A stretch of DNA of 64,000 bases, taken from contig JAHBBC010000014.1 in the NCBI GenBank assembly GCA_019915015.1, positions 372,001 to 436,000 on the forward strand. The letters are read 5' to 3'. The stretch's first letter is position 1. Each line of letters begins with the position of its first letter. Below are positions 1-11,913 of this stretch, piece by piece. The DNA comes from Auriscalpium vulgare (lineage: Eukaryota; Basidiomycota; Agaricomycetes; Russulales; Auriscalpiaceae). Under the pieces are notes generated by a model. That model was given only the letters and a program-made list of their open reading frames with translations, did no database searches and had not been told where the DNA came from. The position numbers and the translations under genes were made by a program.

Positions 1-2036
1 AGTCGAACTCCTCCTCGACGTCCGCACCCGGGTAGAACGCGTCGGGGTACGCGCGGCGCAGCGCGAGCTGGCGCGCCTTGGAGTACTCGATGCCGAGGTT
101 CTTCCAGTCAAGCAGCGGCGAGAGGCGTTCGACGCGGTTGCGCTGGTTGATGCGCTGGCGCCGCGACTTGGTCGCGAAGGAATAGAGGTAGTCGGAGAGC
201 TGGTTCACGGAATCTTCAGCTGACTTCATGCGCCGGTCGACGATGTAGCAGCCTTCGTCCTCGGGGCGCTCGATCATGTCTTGCATGAAGCAGCCGAACC
301 CGGAGAGATTAGTCGTGATAGAGGGGATGCCCATCTGCCGATATTAGGAATGAATCGGGAATCAGCTCGACAGCATAAGGCTCTGACGTACCACCGTGCA
401 CTCCGCTGGGGTGTAGCCCCATGGTTCGTAGTAGCTGGGGAAGACGCCAAGATGGCAGCCGCGGACGAACTCTTCGTAGTCCATGCCGAGAACGGGGTTG
501 TTCGAGTTAAGGAAGTCGGGGTGGAAGACAACCTTCACGCGGTCGCTCGATGAGTTGAACAGTTTGACGCGGCGAATCTGGGTCAGGATGGGGTCGCCCG
601 CGTCATCGGCCATGTTGTGTGTCGTCACAGGAGGAAGGCTGTTGCGCTTCAGCGCGAAGATGCGGCGCTTGAGTTGCACTTTGTCTTCCTCTGATAGCAG
701 CTCATCCGGCGAGGGCAGCTTAGAGAAGTCCCTGGGGATATGTTAGCCCCCAGGTGCAGATCGCCAGTCGACGACAAACGCACCCATTGGATCTTGACGC
801 AAAGTCGAACAACCTCGCACCAATGCGATTTTGAATCTCCGTCACCGTGTCCTTCAGCTGCTTCGTGACCGCCTGGCCTTTCAACGAATCGATGGTGTAT
901 GAATGTGTTGAGGCGGGCGTGATGAGGAACGCGACGACGGTGATGTTGGATCCGGAGGTCTGGAGGCGGTAGTTGAGGCGCGCCAGGGATTCGATGAACA
1001 TGTCCAGGCCCTTGTTGCGATATTCATAGCGCCCTGCGGAGAACATGTAGAGAGTTTTGTCGAGGTCGAAATCCATATGTCCGTAGAAGTGTCCGCGCAC
1101 GAACTCGTTGATCTTCCCCTTGGCGGTGGAGTGAAGATTTTGGAATTCGTGCATGGCCTGGAACTTGATGACATTGAGGCCATTGGGAAGAACACCGTCG
1201 GGCTTGCGCTTGAGGAGGTGCTCGGCTTCGTACGCGGTAATGTGGGAGACGGTCGTGAAGACGTCGGCGCAGTGAGTGGCAGACCGCTCGATGCAGTAAC
1301 GATGGTAGATGCCGCGCTTCCCGGCTTCGTGGTCGACGTCGAAGTACTGGAGATTGTTGTAGAAGTCGACGCTACCGGCACAGAGATATCGCCCGAGAAG
1401 CGTTGCGTGCGTCGTAAAGACGGTGGTAACATCGATATGCCGTTTCCGGCTGAGGGCGATGGCGATTCCTGCCTGCCATTCGTGGAAGTGTGCGATGACG
1501 GCCGTGTGCCGCTGGCGAGCAACGTACTAGCGCGGATCAAACGAGGAAAAATCAGAAAAAAGCGCGGGCGAGCAAGTGGGGCGGGAGCGTACTTCGCCGA
1601 GGAACCACGCGACGAGGTAGCCGAAAACGATGGTTTCGTTGGTTTCGTGGTCGTTTGGAGGAGTGGGAATGCCCGCGAGGTTCCAGAGGTCGCCCTTCCA
1701 CTCGTCGATGCGGTGATATTGGCTGCCGGTGTCGAAGAGGAGGACATGGGGTGCACCTTCGATGAGCCAGCGACCGTAGAGAGATTTTACGCCCTTTGCG
1801 CGCATGGCCTCGAGACTGGCGGCGACGTGGGGGTCTGCTGGCTCCTCTGCCTCGACCTCCATGGGGGCTGTCTTGTAGGAGAGCGGGCCGATGAGGGTGT
1901 AGCGGTCGCCGAACTCGGAGACGGTGACGGGGACCTTGGTCTTGATGACGGTGTAGATGCCGCCGACCTTGTTTGCGACCTCCCAGGCGCACTCGAAGAG
2001 GATGGGGTTGCGCACGTCGCGCTTGTCGTCTGCCAT
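1..2036 (-). CDS. gsy1: Glycogen synthase (GT3), 3' end beyond window
   Basis: Cytosolic glycogen synthase, which adds glucose from UDP-glucose to the non-reducing ends of glycogen. Exons in transcript order are 2036-1593, 1526-784, 731-392 and 334 to the window edge; all introns are GT-AG (66, 52 and 57 bases) and phases join cleanly, giving about 620 visible residues. The N-terminus has the nucleotide-sugar loop KVGGIYTVI. Around residues 495-512 is the GT3 signature [15 protein letters not shown] with the two conserved glutamates. The visible C-terminal part ([32 protein letters not shown]) matches the arginine cluster and tail of fungal enzymes. The start MADDKRDV is the first ATG of the conserved frame. 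The last residues and the stop lie left of base 1. No break is seen. Symbol follows yeast usage. Confidence 0.95.
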
Positions 2037-2672
2037 GGCTGCGGGAGGGAAGAGGCGGCGGTGGACTCGGGAAAGAGGAGGACGGCCAGACTCGCGCACG
2101 GGGCGGGCCGTATATGGTTCGTTTTCCATGACGTCAGACTTCCCACGTACCCCGCATCACGTGGAGCGTCCGACGGCCGGCCCTGGGAGCCGGCGCTGGG
2201 CGGACAGCGGCCGTCGACTTGTCCTCGGGCGACGCCTGTGGCCCAGTGCCGCTTGCCACTTGCTTGCCACACCGCAAAGCAACGATGCTGCGTCCACGCG
2301 TACACTGCGGGTACACCGATCACGCGAACTCACTGCCGATCTCACCGTGCGTCGGCATCGCAGCCCTGCAAATCACTTTGAGTCCGGTCCCTGGGACCTG
2401 CGATGTGAAAAAAAAACCGCCGTCCGATTATAATACTGACAATGGCCTTTTTGCCCATCTCCCAACAAACCTGTCGATGATCTCCCACCCTCCATAACAC
2501 ACTCCCCCTCTTATGCTTCACCTCTCTTCGACACTTCACCGGCTCACCAGTTCTCCATTATTTTACTCCGCCGGCCCTCCCAGATCACCCAGCCCTGATA
2601 GGCCCGCTTGCTGCAGAGTTCTCGGCCCTTCCCTTCGGTCAACGGCGACTCAACGCCCACTAGCGGCCCTCC
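2037..2672. promoter_or_regulatory. Divergent promoter region between gsy1 and the DUF6533 gene
   Basis: This 636-base gap separates two head-to-head genes, so it should hold both promoters and 5' leaders. It is pyrimidine-rich on the plus strand around 2490-2600. No convincing TATA box, repeat or RNA gene was recognised. Function is inferred from gene orientation alone. Confidence 0.5.
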
Positions 2673-4552
2673 ATGGCCATCGAGGCTGTCGCTGGGCTGG
2701 TCCAGGATTCACCCTATCATGTCCGTCCCCCCTTCTACTCTGGCTTCCTGCACTCATCCCCGTTTAGAACGTTGTGCCATACTCGGTAGCAGCGATTGGC
2801 GCCCTCCTTGTCGGTCCACCCCCAATTCAATCCCTCGAACGTTAAAATGCTAATTGGGCGGATTAGGTTTGGGACTGGTTGTGCACGTTCGACCAGGAGG
2901 TGTGTTCTCATTCTATCTCGCGGCCTGCACACCGATCGGATACAATCGAAGGTCGAGTATGTATGGTCCGGCTCGTGGAACCTCGGCCAAGTCCTCTTCC
3001 TGCTCAATCGCTATCCGCCGTTCATCGACACGTTCATATCCCTCCATCGTGCGTGCCTCCACGGTCGCTGTGCTTCTCTGTGCTGACTCCCTATCAGTGT
3101 TGACGGCAGTTCGCATATCTGCCGAGGTATGTCCCCATAACCTTCCTCCTCCCTGGCTCTCATCGCCCTCCGGCAGGAATGCAAGCGGCAATTCACCGCC
3201 GTTACCTGTGCGTTGTCGGGTTCTGCTCTTCTCTGCCCCCGTTGACGCGGTTTGCCGATGTAGGGTTGATAACCAGCGGCGTGTTGATATCAGAATGTGC
3301 GCACCCATCTCCGCGCTATCGTCGCCGGTCCGGACTCATGCCACCGCTTCCTCCCACCAGTCATCCTCCTTCTCCGAACTTACGCTATCTGGGAACGCAG
3401 ACGTTGGGTCCTGATCCTGTGCTGCTCCATCGCTGCCTTCCTCTACGTACCCGCCATCCTCGTAACGGAGCTCGAGGTCAAATCGCTGAGATGTACGTGC
3501 ATGATTGATTGATGCCTTGGTCTGAAGAATCAGACGCTCAACCGGTCTATCACAGTTGCGGATGCTCGGACAGATGGACGCCCAGGGTGTGCGCTAGAGC
3601 ATGCTGGCAGCATCATATTTATATCTTATGTCCTCCTGATGATATCCGAGACGAGTAAGTTGTGCTGGCATGCATCTGTCGTGCTACTGACGGACGTTCG
3701 GCCGACCTCGCAGTTATTTTTGTCTTGACGGCGATCAAGGCAGTGCAACATCGTGCGTCCATTCGCCTCTGCGAGGGTTGTAGCGCGCTGACAGGCCATC
3801 ACAGTGAGACGTACCCGCTCGCCTATGGTCGTCGCGTTGTACCGTGATGGTAAGTGTCGCCCCCGACGTCTGTCTATCCACGCGCTGACAGCCCGCAGGC
3901 GTATTGTTCTACTTTTACATATTAAGTGTGTCTAGACCACTTGTCCCACGCGGGCCCCACTCCAACTGACGGCCGTCCACAGTCGTCACCCTAGCTAATG
4001 TCATAGTCCCGGTGGCAGCGCCGGTGCGTGTCGAGCTGTCTCCGTCCCGACTGTAACCCGCACTCACGCCCGCACCGCACCGCGCACCCAGGCCGCCTTT
4101 GCCAACTGGCTGGCAACGTGAGTCGACACCTCGATCGTTGTGCTCTGCTGACGGGCGTTGTCTTATTTGCGCGCAGCCCGCAACGAGCGCTGCACAGCAT
4201 CATGTGCACGCGCGTACTGCTGTCTATTCAGCGCGGGCGCTTCAACGCGGCGACGACTGTCGCTGAATCCGACAGGCTGGACACGATGCTCTCGTCGCTG
4301 TGGCTGTCGAGCGGCACAGCGGGGAGCGGCGGCGGCAGTGGGCGTCTAAGCGTCGTGCGTGACAGCACGTCGGACGAGGTGCCAATGACAGACGAGGCGA
4401 TCGAGATGGAGACGCGACCGATCAATGTGGGCGGTACGAAAGACAGAAGTAGGAGTCGCCGGCGCGCGGGCAAGGAGAAGGCGGTCGACACCGTGGCTGT
4501 CTCCGTGGTGGAGAGCGACGACGACGCGGTAGTGGGAGAGTACCCCGTTTGA
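2673..4552 (+). CDS. DUF6533 seven-helix membrane protein, 15 exons
   Basis: Predicted integral membrane protein of the large basidiomycete DUF6533 family, whose function is unknown. Exons: 2673-2720, 2768-2809, 2867-2899, 2952-3048, 3098-3126, 3177-3207, 3264-3296, 3361-3492, 3556-3654, 3714-3752, 3805-3849, 3899-3925, 3983-4023, 4092-4117 and 4177-4552. All introns are GT-AG (47-69 bases) and phases fit, giving 365 residues. The family signature is clear: VAAIGALLVWDW, then FDQEVEYVWSGSWNLGQVLFLLNRYPPF, then FILLLRTYAIWERRRWV, later hydrophobic helices, and the LHSIMCTRVLLSIQ segment. The tail is hydrophilic and acidic. The first exon is the least certain piece. Convergent with the OTC gene, with 276 bases between the stops. 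Confidence 0.9.
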
Positions 4553-4828
4553 ATGCATGATTCTAGCGTGTTGCATGGACACTCACGATGACGATAGGCG
4601 ACGTTCACGCGGTACGATGACAGAATATGTCTTGTAAGTGTACTTTAAACATATTCTGCGCAACATCATCCTTGTATATTGGATCAAGATGAGGGTTGTC
4701 ATATAGCGTCCCGGCAGGCCAGGTTTTGGAGGGAGCGAGTGGTATGGATCTCAGCTTTCGACTTCAACAGGGAGAGCCTGGTCCTCTCCGAGATTCCATT
4801 TACCGAAGAGTAAACTAGGAGAGGTTGA

Positions 4829-6053
4829 TCAGCAATGGCCCGAGATCATAGCACTATAAGCGTACTCGAATGCCGCCATGATCGTCCATTTGCGGTTCTC
4901 AGCTTCAGGGAATACAAGGGAGCGCCCCCCGTAGAACACCTGCAAAAAAATTGAGTGGACATGGTAGAAAATGATGGACTCGAGGTCATACGTCGTCGTC
5001 AACCTCATGCGCTTTCCGCGGGAGACAGTGGAGGAATTTCCAGTCGGGATTCGCACCGCCCTCCCGGCACAGCGCTTCAGTCACCTGGTAGCCCTGGAAG
5101 TCCTTGAGCCGTTGCTCCTTCTCGGCTTCTTGACCCATGGAGATCCTGCGGACGTGAGGTCATCGTTATTGTGAGGGCGCGCGCGACTGGACATACCACG
5201 TATCTGTCACCACGACGTCCGCGCCTTTGACAGCTTCACGGGGGTCGGTACCCCACCAGATGCCCTTGTCACATTGCAGCTCAACAACACGGTTCCAGAC
5301 AGCTTCCGGCGCCTGGTAGGCCGACTGTGGAGGCGTCGCGACGCGTAACGAGTGGCCGAGCCGTGGGTATGTGACCAGCATGTCGTGGAGGACGTTGGCA
5401 GAGTCCCCGACATATGCGATTGTGAGCGGACGGAGGTTGGGCAGCGGGGCAATGCGCGACCTCTCGTCCGCGCGCAGAGGTTGGAGGGTCGGGTCGAAGA
5501 GATGCGCGTGCTCATGCAGCGTCAAAAGGTCCGCCAGAATCTGGGTCGGATGCCATAGCGAGGAGAGCGCGTTGAGGACGGGCACAGGGGAGTACTTTGC
5601 GAGTTCCTGGAAAACGGACAGCACGTCGGTATCTGGTTTAGCTGCGATCGACGGAGAGGGGCACACCTCGATTTCAGCGTGCTCTCCGACGCGGGCGAAG
5701 ATGCCTTGGCACATGCCCCCGATGACGGCCGCGGTGTCCCGCGCGGACTCATTTACGCCGAGCTGGATGTCCTCCTTTCCGAGGAAAAGCGCACGCCCGC
5801 CGAGCAAGAGCGCTGCGGTCTCCGCCGCGACGCGGGTGCGCGTGCTGCGCTTGGAGAAGAGGAGCGCGATGGACTTGTTGAAGAGCGACTGGGACGGGAG
5901 GCGCAGCTTGACGCGTTTGCCGCCGGGCTTGTACTGCTGGGGCGCGAGCCAGGGCAGGGAGCGGTGCTTGAGGTGGTGGGCCTGTGTGAGGATACGGGTG
6001 ATTTGGCGCGGTGAGAGGTCGGCCAGAGTCATCAGATGGGGAACGGTGGCCAT
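4829..6053 (-). CDS. ARG3: Ornithine carbamoyltransferase
   Basis: Arginine biosynthesis enzyme making citrulline from ornithine and carbamoyl phosphate. Exons are 6053-5197, 5145-4992 and 4939-4829 (introns 51 and 52 bases), giving 373 residues. Visible motifs are FSKRSTRTR (carbamoyl-phosphate binding), [21 protein letters not shown] and the catalytic HCLPRK. The start at [15 protein letters not shown] matches the family start. The same frame stays open to an ATG at 6182, which would add 43 arginine-, alanine- and serine-rich residues that could act as a mitochondrial presequence; this is undecided. No damage is seen. Many fungal homologues are mitochondrial. Confidence 0.95.
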
Positions 6054-6671
6054 GGTGGAACGTTGGGCGCGGTGAGCAGACGCGGAGCAGTACGCGGTGA
6101 CTCGTCGACCTGGTGCGGCAGTTTCCGCACCGCGTCTAGTGTCGACGCGCTCACATGCTCTCTGCCCAACGCCCGCCAACAAATCTCATATATCCTGAGA
6201 TTTCCATGGCTGGTAGTCGCCGTACGTTCCGACTGCGCGGTATCAGCCGCCTCGCCCATTCAGCACCGCTCGCTGTGTTCCCAGCCTCCGTCCTCCCTGT
6301 TGCCTCCCTGCCATAATGCTACATTTGCCGCCCTCCTCCCATCATTTCCTGACATAAAATTATCTCCGATTGCTAGGCAGCGCATGGGGGCTTCTTGTTT
6401 CGATATACCGTGTACGTTCTCGTGCTGTCTCCGGCCAAGGACCATCAGTCGCTTGACCATGGTGGGACCCGGCTTGTCATCGGCATTGCATTTCCGGACT
6501 AACAACCTCCTTGCTTGTTTTACCTCAACCCCGTTCTTTGCCCACCGATTATGTATCATTTTCATTGGCCCTGCGACATGTGAGCCTGTAGCGACGGCGC
6601 CCAGGCTCTTTTGCGCAGGCGCTGGGGTATAAAATGGCCTCGCTGCGCCGTCTAGTCTCCTCAGTTCCACA
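6054..6671. other. Intergenic region, OTC to secreted protein gene
   Basis: A 618-base gap between divergent genes. It contains the TATA box of the downstream gene at its right end and no other recognisable feature. The part from 6054 to 6182 may be coding if the OTC gene uses the longer start. Confidence 0.5.
6628..6634 (+). promoter_or_regulatory. TATA box of the secreted-protein gene
   Basis: TATAAAA lies 38 bases before the ATG at 6672. This spacing implies a very short 5' leader. A strong TATA box is usual for highly inducible fungal secretome genes; that link is inference. Confidence 0.6.
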
Positions 6672-7587
6672 ATGCGCACTTTCATCTCCACCGCTTTCTT
6701 TGCGCTCTCGCTCTCACTTGCCGGCGTCGCCGCCGCTGCGGAGTCTGTCGACGGTATGTATTCTTCTGTCTTACGCACGCCGAGTCCTACAGTACTCATC
6801 ACGTTCTATCCTGTGCAGGTCACACCCCGAACCCGGAAAAGTGCCCAGGGGCCAAGGTGCTGAGCACCTTCCAGGTCCCAGCACAGGGCGCGGAAGGCAA
6901 CATCACCATCGCGCATTTCGACTGTGATCAGAGTGCCGCGCCCCCGGCGGCGCGCTCCGTCAGTCGTGTATCCGCTGCGCGTGGCACCTTGATCCAAGGC
7001 CTGGAGAAGCGTGACCAAGCAGAGTGCACGGATGAGGCGGAGTGCAAGTGTGGGGAAAGCTGTATGTCGAAGCATGTCCCACCCCAGGCAAACGCTTACG
7101 CTTAGCAGGCATCGCCACTTGCACAAAGACCACTACCACTGCGCCTGCGGCCTCGAACTGCAACACTATCGCTACGTCTTTCTTGATTCTGGGGACGAAC
7201 AATGGTCCGTATGGAGTTGTTTGGCACATGGCGGTCACTGACGTGCTTTTACCACAGCTATCGGCCAGACGTTCTTCGTTTCGAGTGGCAACTCGGTCCT
7301 GGCGTTCTTCAGCGACTGCGAGTATGAATGGGATAACCTCAGCAGCACAGAGATCGAATTCTGCTGGGACGACTTCGTGGGTATCGGTTCGTGCTATCTG
7401 TCGAGCGTGTCTCTCATCATCTCGCGCTAGGCCAACATCGACAACTCCATCGTCAGCAGCTGCCTGGCGGCCAAGGACACCGGCGGAGTTTGCAAGTCGG
7501 TCAAGAACGACTGGCAGCTTTCGTATGTCGATTTCTCTGCCGACGATTATTGAAGCTGATTTTGGTCGCAGGTTTGCGTTCGCGTAA
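6672..7587 (+). CDS. Small secreted cysteine-rich protein with Kex2-type site
   Basis: Predicted secreted protein of unknown role. Exons: 6672-6753, 6819-7061, 7109-7204, 7258-7376, 7431-7522 and 7572-7587. Phases fit and give 215 residues. Residues 1-23 form a classic signal peptide (MRTFISTAFFALSLSLAGVAAA). A dibasic GLEKR site near residue 97 looks like a Kex2 cleavage point. The segment after it has ten cysteines, an even number that would allow five disulphides, including the cluster AECTDEAECKCGESC. A short threonine run follows. The fourth intron uses a GTGGGT donor at 7377 to keep frame. I do not recognise the family. Confidence 0.8.
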
Positions 7588-7926
7588 CCGTGCTTGCCTT
7601 GAGATCTCTGACGGGAACTTCAACTAAGGGTGTCGTCTTCTGCGTAGTACACTGGGAATATAATCATGGCTTTTGGTTTTGGGATTGTTCGCGTGTTATG
7701 TAATCACAGTGAACGCGACAAGACGCGCATGCATAGCTATCACTTGCTGTCAACCCTTTTGCTCCCCGCCACCACCTCCGCCGTGCGTTGAATCCGTCTC
7801 CGGGACGCCAGAGAGCTCCCTTCATAGACAGACTGGTCACTTCCTCTGGTGTGCAGGTTTCGTTGGGTGCGTATATGCGCCCGATGTGCGGATCTTGGTC
7901 CTGACCGCTGTGCTCGGCAGGACAAA
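7588..7926. other. Intergenic region upstream of the GT69 gene
   Basis: 339 bases between two same-strand genes. It must hold the 3' end of the secreted-protein gene and the promoter of the mannosyltransferase. No motif was recognised. Confidence 0.4.
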
Positions 7927-9786
7927 ATGGTGTTTGGACTACGGCGGAGGAACCTTACGCGCATATTTCTCATAGTGTCAGCCGGCGTGCTCATCCGCCT
8001 CGCGGTGTCATGGTCAACTCCCTCCTCGTCGGGGCGCAGCGGGCAGACCAGCCACGAGATCCAACCCCACAACGTATTGGACCTCGTTGGACGCACGGAA
8101 GGCGTACTAGACGTCCATCGGCACAAGTTTCTTCAAGTTCGGATGGGCAGGGACGAGAGGGAGGACCTGATGTCGGACATCGTGCGGAACGGGGTAGATG
8201 ACTATTGGGAACGGTTCCAAAAGCCTTAGTGAGTCGCGAATGTATGCGTGCTGGACGTCATTCTTACCTCAAACAGTATATTGAACAAAGATACGGCCCA
8301 GCTTGACGCGCAGAGCGTGATGAGCTCCATCGAGCAGCTTCTGTCTTTGAACGGTTGGGTCGCCGCGCTGTGTCCCACCCTCGTGCGCCCGTTCGGGCAG
8401 AACAAGCACGAAAACGCGTACGATGACCTTGCCAGCAAGGACCACATGTACTTCATTGGCATCGTCATTCACTCTGCCGACCACTTCCTCGTCGACCAGC
8501 TCGCCGTCATCGTCCAGCTTGCGAAGCGCCTCGGTCCTTCAAATCTCTTCGTGTCTATGCTCGACTACGACTCCACGGACTCCACCGCTACCCTCACGGA
8601 TCTCTCTGAGGCAGTCCTCATTATGCTTGGCATTCCATATCGTATACGACGCGTCCCCGGCATGACAGAAGACCCTGCCATGGCGTACTATCCTCTAGAG
8701 GAGGCGCATATGCGCAACATGGCGCTAGCGCCGCTCCAGGAGCTTTACCAGAGGCGCAAGATCAAGTTCCATAGAGTCATTTGGTTGAAGGGCTTTACAT
8801 GCCCGAATGACATCCTCGAGACCATCAAAGTCAGCGAAGCCAACAACGCGGCGATGGTGTGCGGCATGGACTGGGCGGAGCACAACGGGTTCTTCATCTT
8901 CTCTGACCGGTACGCCTTTTTTTTCACACGAGCAACTCATCGCGCTTACGGCCTCACTAGGTGGCGGACGCGCGATATCAACGGGGACCAGTTCCGCCAG
9001 TCAAAATCATCCTCGAAACCCGACGCCGTTCCTCCACGCGACAAGACCGGCTCTGCTCGCTACTCTCAGCATCTGCCCTTCCAGGTGTTCTGCTGCGAGT
9101 CCGGAACGCACGTCGTCGACCCAGCGCAATCGTACTATCAGGGCATATCCTACCGCGCGGGCCTCGACTTCCACAACGTCTCACTAGCAGAGAACATGCT
9201 TGACCGGCATCCGGAGGCTTCATGTCTCGACAGCAGCCAGGCGTGGTTCTGCCGCGACCTGTGGACGAGCAAGGCCAAAGCAGCCGTGCGAGACATCGAG
9301 GCCAGCGATCGTCCGGCGAGGCGGAAGCGCGATCTCGGCGACGGCGTCGTCAAGGAGGGCCATGCTCACCGGCAGGCAGCGGAGGGCGACCCCGATGCGA
9401 ATGCGGGCTCCGACTACGACGCCATGCCGGACTCGGACGTTCCCCTCGAGGCAGCCGTGCCGGCGAAGTTCTCCATTCCGAACTCGCTGTTCACGCCTGC
9501 GCGGATTCTGGTCAATCCGCGCTGTGTGACGACATATGCAGGGGTCAGCCACACGCAGCTCGCGCTTGACTTGTTCGGTGCAGAAAGGGATGGGAGCGGT
9601 CCGGAGGGCGCAGGTAAGTACGTATTGGAGGACTGGGAGGGTGCCCCGGAAAGCTTTGTGTGTCAGGAGCAGAGGTATGTGGGGTTTTGCCAGATACACG
9701 AGGATTGGATTGAGCAGGGTTTACAGGCAAACTGGCGGGCGGAAGGCAACAAAGACTCAGCGACGTTTGGGTTTTTCTATACATGA
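7927..9786 (+). CDS. CAP59/CMT1-like alpha-1,3-mannosyltransferase (GT69)
   Basis: Type II Golgi-type glycosyltransferase of the CAP59/CMT1 family, named for capsule enzymes of Cryptococcus and probably transferring mannose from GDP-mannose. Exons are 7927-8228, 8277-8909 and 8961-9786, giving 586 residues. Residues about 10-29 form a single signal anchor after an arginine-rich cytosolic end. The catalytic domain shows NLFVSMLDYDSTDST, HRVIWLKGF, CGMDWAE and LPFQVFCCESGTHVVDP. The second intron is 51 bases and in frame, so retention would still yield an open protein with 17 extra residues. An intron-like stretch near 9615-9667 was not used because the protein there is conserved. Acceptor glycan is unknown. 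Confidence 0.88.
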
Positions 9787-10785
9787 TGAGCTGCAGACAC
9801 TTTGAATCTTAGTGCATGACCTCTCAACAGGAACCGTATGCATTATTGTAAGGTAGGCGACAGCCTAGCCCCTAGCCCCTGCCATATTGCATGGTGGGTC
9901 CCTTGCATTCCGTCGAGGAATCCACAAGCATTTTTATGGTCAATGACAAGGCCAGCTTCCAAGAATTTCTCAATCTCCTCGCATTACCATCTACATGAAC
10001 CTCGACAGTGTGACGGCGGCGGCGAAAGATTCCGATGCGCAGGCAGCCCGCCGTGCACAACTCGGGTTCGAAGCGCCATCGCAGGTGCTCCGCCGTGCTG
10101 CAACTGAGGCAGCCATTATTTCCGTGGTACGAGCAGTATAAGTGGCCAACACCGAAGAGAGAACCAGCGCAGTGATGACAATTGGTGTCCCGGACGTGGT
10201 CTTGCAGGTGAAGCCCAGTGAGAACCGGTCCTGCGCAGATCTACCCCCGTATGCGTACGTATGCGTACATATGCGGACTGCAGATCTAGTAAAAACTTGC
10301 CCTGCGCCCTTATGCGCTGGTCTGCGCAAAGAGAGAGAATTATGCCCCAATCTGTGAATTTCTGCGAATCCCGGGAATCCGCAGAAGTGTACTCTGCGTC
10401 ACAATATTGTTCGATTGTCGCATCACATCGCATCTCGCCTCAGCGTGAAGGGACGTCGCACGCAGCTCGTGCACTGCATCGACGCATAGCTTGACATTGT
10501 GCAAGGCACGTCGCAGTACACCCGGCCTGAGCCCGTCGCGTCGCATTCCTCTGCTCCACCTCTGCACCTCTCTGTTACACTCTAGCCCACACGCGAGATG
10601 CGGGGAGAGGGTATCGGGGTCACGCACTAACAACACCGCGAGGAGTTGTAGTGGTATTGATGCAAGTCTAGATCGACCTGTCTGAGGGCGAGGGTACAAG
10701 ATGTGAGGAGGTAGCCCTGCGCCATTCTTGTAACGTCGATGCCCTTGTACTTAGGTGATCACGCCTGCAGAATCGTACCCACGTG
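9787..10785. other. Gene-poor stretch before the repeats
   Basis: About one kilobase with no supportable gene. At about 10245-10275 there is a short palindromic run of alternating GTATGC and GTAC words. The only ORFs are short and lack family features or plausible splice partners. Confidence 0.5.
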
Positions 10786-11030
10786 TATATCAATGCTAAT
10801 TAGCTTGGAAAATGCAAAATACTCGCAGACACGAGTGTCTTTTGCAGTGCAAAGGTGTGTAAATCACAGGGCAGGCAGGAGCTACTTAGCTAAGAATTAC
10901 AGAATTAGGCAGATGGGACAACACGACTTGACTTTAGTCCAAGCTTTGGGACATATCTCCTAGAGCATTCTTTCTAATGCATGCATTTTGCCTGACTGAT
11001 GGAGGAAATAAACGATTAGGAGGAATCATA
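10786..11030 (+). repeat. Diverged dispersed repeat, copy 1
   Basis: It starts with an AT-rich segment containing AAAATGCAAAATACT (near 10808), followed by a short CGAG-GTCTTTT block. It ends at a potential stem, CGATT at 11013 with AATCA at 11024. The second half (from TTAGCTAAGAATTAC near 10888) recurs with many changes at 11095-11242, and both ends recur at 25960-26174. No ORF. Probably a non-autonomous mobile element. Confidence 0.55.
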
Positions 11031-11074
11031 ATTAAGGGTACTCGTAATGAGAACCATGCTAGTGCTATAGTTGA

Positions 11075-11250
11075 AGTGTGAGGATCCTGCAAGGTGCGGC
11101 AGGACCTGCTTAGCTAAGAATTACTGAAAAAGGCAGTTGGGACGACACAACTTGACCGTGGGATCTATTTCCTAAAGCGACTTATAATGTGTTTACATTT
11201 TGGCCTGACTTGGTTGAAGAAAGAAACGATTAAGAGTAATCGTAACGAAT
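11075..11250 (+). repeat. Diverged dispersed repeat, copy 2
   Basis: Direct repeat of the second half of copy 1. Shared words include TTAGCTAAGAATTAC, GGCAG-TGGGAC, ACACGACTTGAC (here ACACAACTTGAC) and CATTTTGGCCTGAC. It ends with a perfect six-pair stem, CGATTA at 11227-11232 and TAATCG at 11237-11242. Confidence 0.55.
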
Positions 11251-11301
11251 TGCAGCATATCCTGATTCACCCGCCACTTCCTGAACCGCTCTCCGAACCG
11301 A

Positions 11302-11840
11302 TGTCCGCCTCCGGCCCCACCCCGGACAACCAACCACAGCTTCGATTCCTCGGCATACACTCCTCGATAAATCATACCAGCGAGATGCAGCTCGACGGCT
11401 GGAGGAAGTCCTTCATGTCTGTCTGCGAGCTCTACAATGCAAGCCCGCTAGGCACGCGCAAGCCCCTCAATCTCTCTCACATTCTTGCGCGCCTCAAGGG
11501 CATGTGCAGCAACCATGCGGAAGACCAGAAGAAGCTATTTAAGCTTTTTGAGGACCGGAAAGCGCGCATTGAGAGGAGAACACGCGGCGAAGAGCTTCTG
11601 CTGTCAATGACTTCACCTGAGCTCCTCGACGCCCTCTTCAAGTCTACTGAGGAGAAGATACATGCTGCGGGTGGAGCTGATGCCTGGGACGCACTGTCCG
11701 ATGCTGAGAAGAAGGAGCGGAACTCTGCAGCGTTCAATAGCATCTGCCACGCACTTGGCTCGGCCAACTGTGGAGACAACTGTAGTAATACTAAGTCCTA
11801 CAAGAGTAGGGAAAGCATAGTGCTCTATGCAACTGCATAG
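11302..11840 (+). CDS. Hypothetical protein, 179 residues
   Basis: Uninterrupted ORF from MSASGPTPDNQPQ to a TAG at 11838. The frame is open further upstream to 11187, but that part lies in the repeat just before it. The product is soluble, charged and probably helical (MCSNHAEDQKKLFKLFEDRKARIERR). It has no signal peptide or membrane helix, and I do not recognise a family. It sits between dispersed repeats and the tandem array, so it may belong to a transposable element. The end could be spliced; a GTAATACTAAG stretch occurs near 11781. Codon use looks coding up to about residue 155. Confidence 0.45.
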
Positions 11841-11913
11841 TAAAGTAGTTTAGCTGTGTGTATAGTAATATAGTTTGCTCTAAATAACACTAGGGATAGC
11901 TCCTCAGTAATAC

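Noticed and set aside
1077..2381. 434-codon plus-strand ORF
   Set aside because: It is the reverse-strand shadow of the GC-rich glycogen synthase exons; the minus-strand protein is conserved and properly spliced.
6054..6182. N-terminal extension of OTC
   Set aside because: In frame and could be a mitochondrial presequence, but MATVPHL is the conserved start and no other evidence decides; kept only as an alternative.
9615..9667. Possible third intron in the GT69 gene (GTAAGT ... CAG)
   Set aside because: 53 bases, so removal would shift frame, and the retained sequence (WEGAPESFVCQEQRYVGFC) looks like conserved protein.
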